This document shows positions 14,817-21,185 of a stretch of DNA of 22,453 nucleotides, piece after piece; position 1 is the stretch's first letter; every line of letters starts with the position of its first letter. The DNA comes from W0P28-013 sp963659365. Lineage in GTDB: Bacteria; Bacteroidota; Bacteroidia; Bacteroidales; Paludibacteraceae. Position numbers and translations under genes: made by a program. The notes under the pieces were generated by a model. The model was not told the DNA's origin. It ran no database searches and saw only the letters and a program-made list of their open reading frames with translations. The stretch covers positions 1 through 22,453 of the forward strand of contig CAVKTI010000042.1 of the NCBI GenBank assembly GCA_963659365.1. Direction: 5' to 3'.

Positions 14817-15599
14817 ATGTTTGCACTCGTTACAGGAGCATCGTCGGGCATTGGGCTGCACTACGCCACGCAACTGGCGCGCAACTATCGGTACGACCTT
14901 TTCTTGGTGTCGAACCAAGCGCAGGAGTTGAACGAGGTGGCTTGTCGGTTGGCGGAAAAATATGGCGTGAAAGCGGTTGCGCTCTTTGCCGATCTATCGC
15001 TGCCCGATGCGGCTGAAACGGTTTTTCGGTTTGCGTGCGACAACCATATCGAGGTCGATGTGCTGATAAACAACGCTGGCGTGCTGCTTTTCCGTCCGCT
15101 CTGCGCCACACCGATGCCGAAAATCGAAACGCTGCTCGCACTCCATGTGCTGACACTCACCAAACTCTGCCGCCTATTTGGCGAAACGATGTGCCAACGC
15201 GGGCGCGGCTACATTTTGAACATGGCTTCGATGACCGCATGGATGGCCATGCCGGGCATTCAGTGCTACAACGCCAGCAAAGCCTATGTGCTGAACTTTT
15301 CGAAAGCGATTTGGTACGAATTTTGGCGCAAAGGGGTGCGCGTGCTGGCCGTTACGCCGGGCACAATCAACACGCCGCTGCTCGGTCTGCCCGATAAACA
15401 GCGCAAACAACTGCTCACTCTCGGCATTTCGATGCAACCCGAAACGCTGGCACGCAAAGCGTTGCGCAAACTGTTCAAATCGAAGCGGAAAACATATCTG
15501 CCCGGCGCGTGGAATTTTGTCATCGTGCCGATAATCAGCCACCTGCCCGACTGGCTTGTCTTCGGCCTGATGAAGCGGCTCAAACTTTTTGCGCAATAG
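14817..15599 (+). CDS. Short-chain dehydrogenase/reductase (SDR 2)
   Basis: The product is a 260-residue classical SDR, clearly a paralog of the gene at 13807, with the same spacing of motifs: TGASSGIG at 6-13, NNAG at 85-88, Ser138, Tyr151 and Lys155 (YNASK). I estimate roughly 60 percent identity by eye over the first 190 residues, less in the C-terminal third, where both keep PDWLVF. The divergence in the substrate-lid region (about 190-225) suggests the two act on different substrates or stereochemistry. The steroid context is the same as for SDR 1 and equally inferential. It ends 10 bp from the convergent FeoB-associated gene. Confidence 0.9.
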   Translation: MFALVTGASSGIGLHYATQLARNYRYDLFLVSNQAQELNEVACRLAEKYGVKAVALFADLSLPDAAETVFRFACDNHIEVDVLINNAGVLLFRPLCATPMPKIETLLALHVLTLTKLCRLFGETMCQRGRGYILNMASMTAWMAMPGIQCYNASKAYVLNFSKAIWYEFWRKGVRVLAVTPGTINTPLLGLPDKQRKQLLTLGISMQPETLARKALRKLFKSKRKTYLPGAWNFVIVPIISHLPDWLVFGLMKRLKLFAQ

Positions 15600-15609
15600 G
15601 AGAAATCGG

Positions 15610-15777
15610 TCATTTTGTCGCCTTGTCGCAACAGTCGGACAGCGGACAGCCCGCACAACTGCCGCTGCGATGCGCGTTGCAAACGGCGTTTTTGTGGCGA
15701 AAACGCTTGACCACCCGCCAAACAACCACGCCTACCGCCACCGCCAAGATGCAATATGCCAAAATTTCCTGAATCAT
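15610..15777 (-). CDS. FeoB-associated Cys-rich membrane protein
   Basis: This is a 55-residue protein starting MIQEILAYCILAVAVGVVVW, one membrane helix followed by a basic stretch (RVVKRFRHK) and a Cys-rich tail: Cys33, Cys41, Cys44, Cys49 and Cys50, with CAGCPLSDCC. This layout is that of the FeoB-associated Cys-rich membrane protein family, usually encoded next to the ferrous iron transporter feoAB in Bacteroidota and others. Its exact role in iron uptake is unknown. No feoA or feoB is in the window, so it appears as an orphan here. It is convergent with SDR 2 (10-bp gap) and divergent from the EamA transporter, with a TATATTTG box 15 bp upstream of its ATG. Confidence 0.82.
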   Translation of the reverse strand: MIQEILAYCILAVAVGVVVWRVVKRFRHKNAVCNAHRSGSCAGCPLSDCCDKATK

Positions 15778-15791
15778 ATAAATTAGCGGTG

Positions 15792-15799
15792 CAAATATA
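15792..15799 (-). promoter_or_regulatory. Putative -7 box for the Cys-rich protein gene (TATATTTG on minus)
   Basis: On the minus strand this reads TATATTTG, a fit to TAnnTTTG, 15 bp before the ATG at 15777. No good -33 element is seen at the expected distance, and the leader would be very short. Confidence 0.4.
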
Positions 15800-15814
15800 G
15801 TGCCAAACGGTGCA

Positions 15815-15843
15815 ACTTGCTACGCAATTTTTGTGTAATTTTG
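15815..15843 (+). promoter_or_regulatory. Putative promoter of the EamA transporter gene
   Basis: TAATTTTG (15836-15843) fits TAnnTTTG and lies 22 bp before the ATG at 15866. A CTTG at 15815-15818, 17 bp upstream, may serve as a weak -33 box. Confidence 0.5.
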
Positions 15844-15865
15844 TGGCGCTTTTCAAAATCGCAAA

Positions 15866-16768
15866 ATGAGCAGCAAAAAATCCATCGTTTTGGGCTATGT
15901 GGCGGGCGTGCTTACGGGCGTTACCTATGGGCTGAACCCGCTGTTTGCCATGCCGCTCATCAAATACGGCATTTCGGTCGATGCGATACTCTTTTTTCGC
16001 TACCTGCTGGCGGCGTGCTTGCTCGGCATTATGCTGGCGTGCCACCACACCGATTTTCGTGTGAATCGGGCGCAATGCAAATGGCTGGTGCTGCTGGGAC
16101 TGCTCTTTTCGTCGAGCAGCCTGTTTCTGTTCGAGGCGTACAACTACATTCCGTCGGGCATTGCCACCACCATCATCTTTCTCTACCCGATTTTGGTGGC
16201 GTTGCTCATGGTGTTTTTGCGCGTCTATCCCACATGGCAGGTTTGGCTGTCGATAGCCGCCACATTTATAGGCGTGCTGTTTTTGTGCCACAGCGAAGGT
16301 GCGCAACCGTGGCCGTGGCAGGGTTTTGTACTCACTTTTGCGGCGGCGTTGGTCTATGCCATTTTCATCGTCATCATCAATCGCAACCACGCCATAGCGC
16401 ATGTGTCCGATTCGCTGCTCACTTTCTATGTGCTGGTTACGGGGACGGTGGTTTTTCTGGCGCACATGTTGCAACAGGGTACTTCGCTGCCCACCGAAAT
16501 TACCAAGTTTGCTGCCGAGCCGCAAGCCTGCCTCAACATCGTTGGGTTGGCGGTGTTTCCCACCATCATCTCTACCGCCACGCTGGCCGCCGCCACCAAA
16601 CGCATCGGCGCTACCAAAGCCTCGGTCATGGGCGTGTTCGAGCCTATTACTGCCGTGTTGGTCGGTGCGTGGGCTTTCGGCGAAGCCATCACAATCCATG
16701 TCGTCATCGGCATTGCCATCATCATCGCCGCCATTGTTTTTATGATTCTCACGGGGAAGAGTAATTAG
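15866..16768 (+). CDS. EamA/DMT superfamily transporter
   Basis: The product is a 300-residue inner-membrane protein with about ten hydrophobic helices and two EamA repeats. The first repeat starts with LGYVAGVLTGVTYGLNPLFA and ends with the AYNYIPSGIATTIIFLYPILVALL helix. The second starts near WQGFVLTFAAALVYAIFIVI and ends with TKRIGATKASVMGVFEPITAVLVGAWAFGE, a highly typical motif. Family members export amino acids, nucleosides, vitamins or other small metabolites; the substrate cannot be inferred here. It is preceded by its own promoter-like box and followed by a repeat spacer, so it is probably a single-gene unit. Confidence 0.92.
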   Translation: MSSKKSIVLGYVAGVLTGVTYGLNPLFAMPLIKYGISVDAILFFRYLLAACLLGIMLACHHTDFRVNRAQCKWLVLLGLLFSSSSLFLFEAYNYIPSGIATTIIFLYPILVALLMVFLRVYPTWQVWLSIAATFIGVLFLCHSEGAQPWPWQGFVLTFAAALVYAIFIVIINRNHAIAHVSDSLLTFYVLVTGTVVFLAHMLQQGTSLPTEITKFAAEPQACLNIVGLAVFPTIISTATLAAATKRIGATKASVMGVFEPITAVLVGAWAFGEAITIHVVIGIAIIIAAIVFMILTGKSN

Positions 16769-16964
16769 GTGAGAGGTTATAGGTTATAGAAAAGGGTAAG
16801 GACTTTTTAATTTCAGTTTTGGTTGATTGGTTGATTGGTTGATCAGTTGATTGGTTGATTAGTTTAACGCATTTGTAAAAGTCTGTGAAGCAAAATAATC
16901 TTCAAATTTTCAAATAAAAAACTTTCACACTTTCTCACTTTCAAACCTTCAAACTAAAAAAACT
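16769..16964 (+). repeat. Iterated-word spacer before mscS
   Basis: No gene is present. The spacer contains GAGGTTATAGGTTATAG (16773-16789), GGTTGATT words (16821-16860) ending in AGTTTAACGCATT (16861-16873), and CTTCAAATTTTCAAAT plus ACTTTCACACTTTCTCAC words (about 16902-16940). The 28 bp at 16846-16873 recur inverted at 19759-19786 with one mismatch. Confidence 0.8.
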
Positions 16965-17885
16965 ATGTTACTGCAAACTCCCGACATTGCTCAAGCCATT
17001 ATGCAGCCCGATTCGCTGCGGACGGTAACCGAAACTATCATACACAAGGCGCAAGAAAATCCCAGCGTTTTTTGGACGGATTTGGGGCAGAGTGCGCTGC
17101 TTTTCGGTGTGAAAGTGCTGGTTGCCATCATCATCTACCTTATCGGGGCGTGGCTCATTGGACGCGTGAAACGGCTGATTGGGCGCATTTTTGCACGGCG
17201 AAAAACCGAACGCACGCTGGCTTCGTTCGTCTCGTCGCTCGTTTCCATCTCGCTCACGGTGCTGCTCGTCATCGTTACCGTAGGCACGCTTGGGGTCGAT
17301 ACTACCTCGCTGGCGGCGCTGTTGGCGGCTGGCGGTATGGCCATCGGCATGGCGTTGAGCGGCACAGTGCAAAATTTCGCTGGCGGCATTATGTTGCTGG
17401 TTTTCAAGCCGTTCAAAGCAGGCGATTTCATCACAGCGCAAGGATTTAGCGGCACAGTAACCGATGTGAGCATCGTCAGCACCAAAATTCTGACCATCGA
17501 CAACCACATCGTAGTGATTCCAAACGGTGCGCTGTCGAACACAAATATCGACAATTTTTCGGCACAACCGCTGCGCCGCATCGATCTCGAAGTGTCGGTG
17601 GCCTACGGTGCCGATGTCGATGAGTTTACCGCCGCCACCATCGACATTATCAAGCAGGACAGCCGCACGCTCGACGCTCAAACGCGCGGCGCTGCCGATC
17701 CATTCGTTGCGCTGACCAACCTCAACGCCAGCGATATCACCTTCACCGTGCGTGTGTGGGTGAAAACGCCCGACTACTGGGCGGCGCGCTTCGACCTGAA
17801 CAAGCGGCTCTACACGCAACTGCCGCAACGCGGATTCGAGTTCGCCTACCCGCACATGGATGTAACCATCGTCGGTAATAAATAG
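16965..17885 (+). CDS. mscS: Small-conductance mechanosensitive channel, MscS family
   Basis: The product is a 306-residue inner-membrane channel that opens under membrane tension to release solutes on hypo-osmotic shock. After an N-terminal stretch of about 50 residues come TM1 (VKVLVAIIIYLIGAWLIG), TM2 (LVSISLTVLLVIVTVGTLGV) and the pore-lining TM3 rich in Gly and Ala (LLAAGGMAIGMALSGTVQNF), then FKPFKAGDFI at the start of the beta domain and VVIPNGALSNTNIDNFS. This is the classical three-helix MscS plan, slightly longer than E. coli MscS (286). No obvious promoter box was found within the repeat spacer upstream. Confidence 0.95.
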   Translation: MLLQTPDIAQAIMQPDSLRTVTETIIHKAQENPSVFWTDLGQSALLFGVKVLVAIIIYLIGAWLIGRVKRLIGRIFARRKTERTLASFVSSLVSISLTVLLVIVTVGTLGVDTTSLAALLAAGGMAIGMALSGTVQNFAGGIMLLVFKPFKAGDFITAQGFSGTVTDVSIVSTKILTIDNHIVVIPNGALSNTNIDNFSAQPLRRIDLEVSVAYGADVDEFTAATIDIIKQDSRTLDAQTRGAADPFVALTNLNASDITFTVRVWVKTPDYWAARFDLNKRLYTQLPQRGFEFAYPHMDVTIVGNK

Positions 17886-17943
17886 ACAAAAACCGTCCGT
17901 TTGTCGAATTTTTGCCCCACTCCGACCGTTTTTTGCACAAAAA

Positions 17944-17975
17944 TTTGTCCCAACAAAAAATTGTTCGTACCTTTG
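17944..17975 (+). promoter_or_regulatory. Full Bacteroidota-type promoter before nuclease 1
   Basis: TTTG (17944-17947), a 20-bp spacer and TACCTTTG (17968-17975) together fit the TTTG-N19/20-TAnnTTTG consensus, the best match in the window. Transcription from here would give a leader of about 110 nt that contains the GGTTAGA word repeats (18004-18024) and a TGAAATTTGAAATTCTGAAA tract. Confidence 0.65.
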
Positions 17976-18010
17976 TGGGTTACTACCCAATTGACCTTTG
18001 AAAGGTTAGA

Positions 18011-18033
18011 GGTTAGAGGTTATCGTTTATAGA
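18011..18033 (+). repeat. 23-bp dispersed repeat, copy 1
   Basis: This 23-bp sequence, beginning GGTTAGAGGTTATCG, occurs again without mismatch at 19456-19478. Copy 1 is upstream of nuclease 1 and copy 2 upstream of nuclease 2, both in the direction of the genes. Confidence 0.75.
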
Positions 18034-18090
18034 ACTATGACGATGACTTTTGCGCAATCTGAAATTTGAAATTCTGAAATTAACCATACC

Positions 18091-19413
18091 ATGAAAAAGA
18101 TATTTTTCTCTGTTCTTTTCCTTTGTGCCACATTTGTTGCGTGGGCGGGCATCGATATGCAGGCGCACATGGCTTCGGACGAGGGACAAGCCGCCTACAG
18201 CGACTACAAAGCCAAACAGGCGGCCTACTACACAGGTTCGTATGTTTACACCACGCTCATTGGGCAGACGGGCGATGCGCTTTTCGGCTCGCTCAACACG
18301 CTGATGGGCAACACCAGCCGAATTGGAAACAGGTCGTTTAGTTACAATACGCTGCGCGACAACTATGTGAAAGTGGATCGTGACCTGAATGCCAGCGGCA
18401 AAATAATCGGCTACTACGATGGCAAACAACTGAACGGCGCATGGGGCAGCGGCTACAACCGCGAACACACTTGGCCACAGTCGAAAGGCGCAGACAAATC
18501 GACCCCGATGGGACACGATATGCAGTCGGTGCGCCCCACAAACACCGCTGTGAATAGCGACCGCGGCAACGATGCCTACGGCGAATCGAGCGGCTACTAC
18601 GACCCCGACGAGGTAGAAATAGACAATACCTACTACAAAAAATCGAACCTCGGCACCTACCGTGGCGACTGCGCACGCGTGATTTTGTACGACTATGTGG
18701 TGTACGGTCAGGCGGGCAGTTACAAAAACAGCCTCTACCTTGGCAATGCGCAACTGCTCAGCAAACTGGGTTCAAATGGCGTGTTCGAATCGCTGGCGGT
18801 GCTGCTCAAATGGCACATGCAAGACCCACCTTCGCTCACCGAAATGGTGCGCAACGACGGTGCGCAGGACTACCAAGGCAATCGCAATCCGTTTATCGAC
18901 TACCCCGAACTGGCCATCAGTATGCTGAAAGACGAATCGGGCGTAACCGCCTACAATGTGGTCAAAAACACCACCGCCATAGTCAATCCAAACTACACCT
19001 ACACCACATCGGCTGGGTTTATCAGTTATCTGACTTTTGGTGATGGCACACACCCAGCCGCCAAAAATCTGACCGTAACTGGCGGCACATACACCTACGA
19101 CGCTTCGCTCGGGCGGCTCATCGTGTCGAAAGCCAGCGGCAAAGTTACTATCACCACCGAGAGCGACCCTGTATTGGCTATCGAAGAACCCAAAGTGCTG
19201 CCCGACATCATCTGCTACGCCACAGGGCAAAACAGATTTTGTGTGAGCAACTTGCCCGAACAGGCGCAGATAACGATTTTCGACTGCGCTGGTCGCCCAC
19301 TGGAATTGCGCAGCAACTGCGCCACAAGCGAAACATTCACCGCCCCCAAAGGCATCTACCTTGTGCGCATACAAGCCAACAACCAACAACGCACGCTGAA
19401 AATAGCGAATTAA
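18091..19413 (+). CDS. Secreted endonuclease I family nuclease 1, with T9SS-like C-terminal domain
   Basis: The product is a 440-residue protein with a signal peptide (MKKIFFSVLFLCATFVAWA) and an endonuclease I (EndA/Vvn-type) domain: YNREHTWPQS with the catalytic His126, GHDMQSVRPTNTAVNSDRGNDAYG, GDCARVILYDYV, LLKWHMQDPPSLTEM and NRNPFIDYPEL. Such enzymes cut DNA, and sometimes RNA, without sequence preference outside the cytoplasm. The last 70 residues (QITIFDCAGRPL to KGIYLVRIQANNQQRTLKIAN) look like a type A sorting domain of the type IX secretion system, so the protein is probably exported to the cell surface or medium. It may serve nutrient scavenging from DNA or biofilm DNA removal. 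It starts a run of three such genes. Confidence 0.9.
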   Translation: MKKIFFSVLFLCATFVAWAGIDMQAHMASDEGQAAYSDYKAKQAAYYTGSYVYTTLIGQTGDALFGSLNTLMGNTSRIGNRSFSYNTLRDNYVKVDRDLNASGKIIGYYDGKQLNGAWGSGYNREHTWPQSKGADKSTPMGHDMQSVRPTNTAVNSDRGNDAYGESSGYYDPDEVEIDNTYYKKSNLGTYRGDCARVILYDYVVYGQAGSYKNSLYLGNAQLLSKLGSNGVFESLAVLLKWHMQDPPSLTEMVRNDGAQDYQGNRNPFIDYPELAISMLKDESGVTAYNVVKNTTAIVNPNYTYTTSAGFISYLTFGDGTHPAAKNLTVTGGTYTYDASLGRLIVSKASGKVTITTESDPVLAIEEPKVLPDIICYATGQNRFCVSNLPEQAQITIFDCAGRPLELRSNCATSETFTAPKGIYLVRIQANNQQRTLKIAN

Positions 19414-19628
19414 TTACCCAATTATCTAATTTTCAATCATTTAATTAAAAAAATAGGTTAGAGGTTATCGTTTATAGACAATAGAGTAAAGAGTAAAGAG
19501 TAAAGACAAAAGACAAAAAAGTGTATAAAGTTGAAAGTGAAAAGTAAAAAGTCTTTTTTTATTTGAAGATTTGAAGATTGCGGCGCTTTTGAGCGCGAAA
19601 ATTCAAATTTCTAAATTAAATGCGTGGC

Positions 19629-19647
19629 TTCCCCCCTCTCGGGGGAA
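19629..19647 (+). repeat. C/G-run hairpin upstream of nuclease 2
   Basis: TTCCCCC (19629-19635) pairs with GGGGGAA (19641-19647) around the loop CTCTC. A matching hairpin (21054-21072) precedes the second copy of the same leader. Confidence 0.65.
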
Positions 19648-19733
19648 ACGGGAAAAGAGGACACAAAAGCAATTGACAATGGATAATTGATAATTGACAA
19701 TTATGACAATAACCAAGATAACCTGAAATCTGA
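19647..19733 (+). repeat. 87-bp duplicated leader, copy 1
   Basis: This segment aligns without gaps to 21071-21157, with about eight mismatches by eye. It contains AATTGACAATGGATAATTG-type words and the end AACCTGAAAT. The copies lie upstream of nucleases 2 and 3 respectively. Confidence 0.85.
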
Positions 19734-19758
19734 AACTTGGAACTTGAAACATCCGACC

Positions 19759-19803
19759 AATGCGTTAAACTCATCAACCAATCAACCAATCAACTGATTA
19801 ACC
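19759..19803 (-). repeat. Inverted copy of the GGTTGATT/AGTTTAACGCATT block
   Basis: Read on the minus strand this is GGTTAATCAG, GTTGATTGGTTGATTG and AGTTTAACGCATT. The 28 bp at 19759-19786 are the reverse complement of 16846-16873 with one mismatch. The two copies bracket mscS and nuclease 1. Confidence 0.8.
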
Positions 19804-19815
19804 AAATAAAATCCC

Positions 19816-20967
19816 ATGAAAAAACTCATATCCCTTTCGACTTTTTTGCTGCTGGTGGCGGCAATCAGTGCTGGCGAAATGCCCGAAGGCTACTATAATG
19901 CCGCCGATGGCAAAAGCGATGCCGTGCTGAAAGGCACACTGCGCGAAATCATTCGCAAACACACTGTAATAGAATATGGCAGTGGCACTGGCCACACTTG
20001 GGAAGTTTTTTACTACTCCGACCGCGACACCGTCACAGGGCTCTGCATGGATATGTATTGCGACGACTGGAAATCGTTCTCCACGCCTGGCTCGGTAGTG
20101 AGCGGCTGCAACATCGAACACAGTTTTGCCAAAAGTTGGTGGGGCGGCACCGAAAACGATGCCTACAAAGATTGCTACCACCTGAATCCATCGAACAGTA
20201 CGGCCAATAGCGCGCGCAACAACTATCCGCTCGGCGTGCCAACACACGAAATCAAAGACCAAAGCGTTACTGGCTCTTTGAAAGTCGGCAAACGCTATTC
20301 CGAAGAGTTTCAAGAATATCATTTTGTGTTCGAACCAAAAGACGAATACAAGGGCGATTTTGCACGCGCCTATTTCTACATGGCCACCTGCTACGGTCAC
20401 GACCTGAATGGCGATGTACCTGATTTGACAAAATATAAAGGCTGGCGAAAAGACAACGCAAATGTGGGTTCATATTACACCATGAGAGCCTCGAACGACC
20501 CTGATGCCTACCTCGAATTTATGGATTGGGAAATCGAGGTTTTGTTGCAATGGCATCGCCAAGACCCTGTTTCGTCGAAAGAGATTGACCGCGCCAACGC
20601 TGTGAACGATTTTCAGCACAACCGCAACCCATTTATCGATTATCCCTGCTTGGCAGAGTACATTTGGGGCAATAAAAAGGGTAAACCTGTGAATTTCAGC
20701 GACTTGAAATTCACGCGCGACGACGACTATCTGTCGCTGCCCGAAGCCGACAAATGCGGTTGCAATGCAGAAGAAACCGCCATCGACCAAGTGGAGCGCG
20801 ACATGCCAGCCATCTACGCACACGACGGCCGCATCGAATGCGACGCCGACTACCAAATTTTCGACCTGCTCGGCCGCAATGTTACACGCCTCAACGGCCA
20901 GTTGAACGGTATCTACATCGTGAAAATTGGCGATAAAGCGCAAAAAATAGTAGCAAGATATGAGTAG
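19816..20967 (+). CDS. Secreted endonuclease I family nuclease 2, with short T9SS-like C-terminus
   Basis: The product is a 383-residue protein with a signal peptide (MKKLISLSTFLLLVAAISA). The endonuclease I motifs are CNIEHSFAKSWW with His102, CYHLNPSNSTANSARNNYPLG, YKGDFARAYFYMATCYG, LLQWHRQDPVSSKEIDR and NRNPFIDYPCLAEYIWG. The residue after EHSF is Ala, where the two neighbours and most relatives have Pro (WPQS, VPQS, FPKS); the catalytic EH pair is intact. The C-terminal DYQIFDLLGRNVTRL to NGIYIVKIGDKAQKIVARYE resembles a T9SS type A sorting signal. A Cys pair (CGC) lies in the linker near 313. It is a paralog of nuclease 3, with nuclease 1 more distant. Confidence 0.9.
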   Translation: MKKLISLSTFLLLVAAISAGEMPEGYYNAADGKSDAVLKGTLREIIRKHTVIEYGSGTGHTWEVFYYSDRDTVTGLCMDMYCDDWKSFSTPGSVVSGCNIEHSFAKSWWGGTENDAYKDCYHLNPSNSTANSARNNYPLGVPTHEIKDQSVTGSLKVGKRYSEEFQEYHFVFEPKDEYKGDFARAYFYMATCYGHDLNGDVPDLTKYKGWRKDNANVGSYYTMRASNDPDAYLEFMDWEIEVLLQWHRQDPVSSKEIDRANAVNDFQHNRNPFIDYPCLAEYIWGNKKGKPVNFSDLKFTRDDDYLSLPEADKCGCNAEETAIDQVERDMPAIYAHDGRIECDADYQIFDLLGRNVTRLNGQLNGIYIVKIGDKAQKIVARYE

Positions 20968-21053
20968 CAAGTAGCAAGTAGCAAGATAATTGACAATGGA
21001 TAATTGATAATTGACAATGAAAGGTTAGCGGTTATAGGTTATAGACCAAAGGC

Positions 21054-21072
21054 TTTTCCCCTTCGGGGAAAA
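21054..21072 (+). repeat. C/G-run hairpin upstream of nuclease 3
   Basis: TTTTCCCC (21054-21061) pairs perfectly with GGGGAAAA (21065-21072) around TTC. It is positioned like the hairpin at 19629-19647 relative to the shared leader. Confidence 0.65.
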
Positions 21073-21157
21073 CGGGAAAAGAGGCCACAAAAGCAATTGA
21101 CAATTGACAATTGATAATTGACAGTTATGACTATGACCAAGACAACCTGAAATTTGA
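21071..21157 (+). repeat. 87-bp duplicated leader, copy 2
   Basis: This is the gapless counterpart of 19647-19733, about 90 percent identical by eye. It ends 28 bp before the nuclease 3 start codon, against 82 bp for copy 1 before nuclease 2. Confidence 0.85.
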
Positions 21158-21185
21158 AATTCTGAAACTCTGAAACTCTGAAATC

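Larger units (their letters stand above)
19414..19815 (+). repeat. 402-bp iterated-word spacer before nuclease 2
   Basis: No gene is present. In order: the second copy of the 23-bp repeat (19456-19478), GAGTAAA words (19485-19504), AAAGTGTATAAAGTTGAAAG words (about 19519-19545), TTTGAAGATTTGAAG and GATTGCGGCG (19562-19587), a CCCCC/GGGGG hairpin (19629-19647), the first copy of the 87-bp leader shared with nuclease 3 (19647-19733), and the inverted GGTTGATT block (19759-19803). The last ends 12 bp before the ATG. No classical promoter box stands out. Confidence 0.8.
20968..21185 (+). repeat. Iterated-word spacer before nuclease 3
   Basis: No gene is present. In order: three GTAGCAA words (from 20961), AATTGACAATGGATAATTG words (20990-21019), GGTTAGCGGTTATAGGTTAT (21023-21042), a C/G hairpin (21054-21072), the second copy of the 87-bp leader (21071-21157) and GAAACTCT words up to the ATG. 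Confidence 0.8.

Noticed and set aside
15284..16699. 471-codon open frame on the minus strand
   Set aside because: It runs antisense through SDR 2 and the EamA transporter and overlaps the real FeoB-associated gene in another frame. Its composition is not protein-like.
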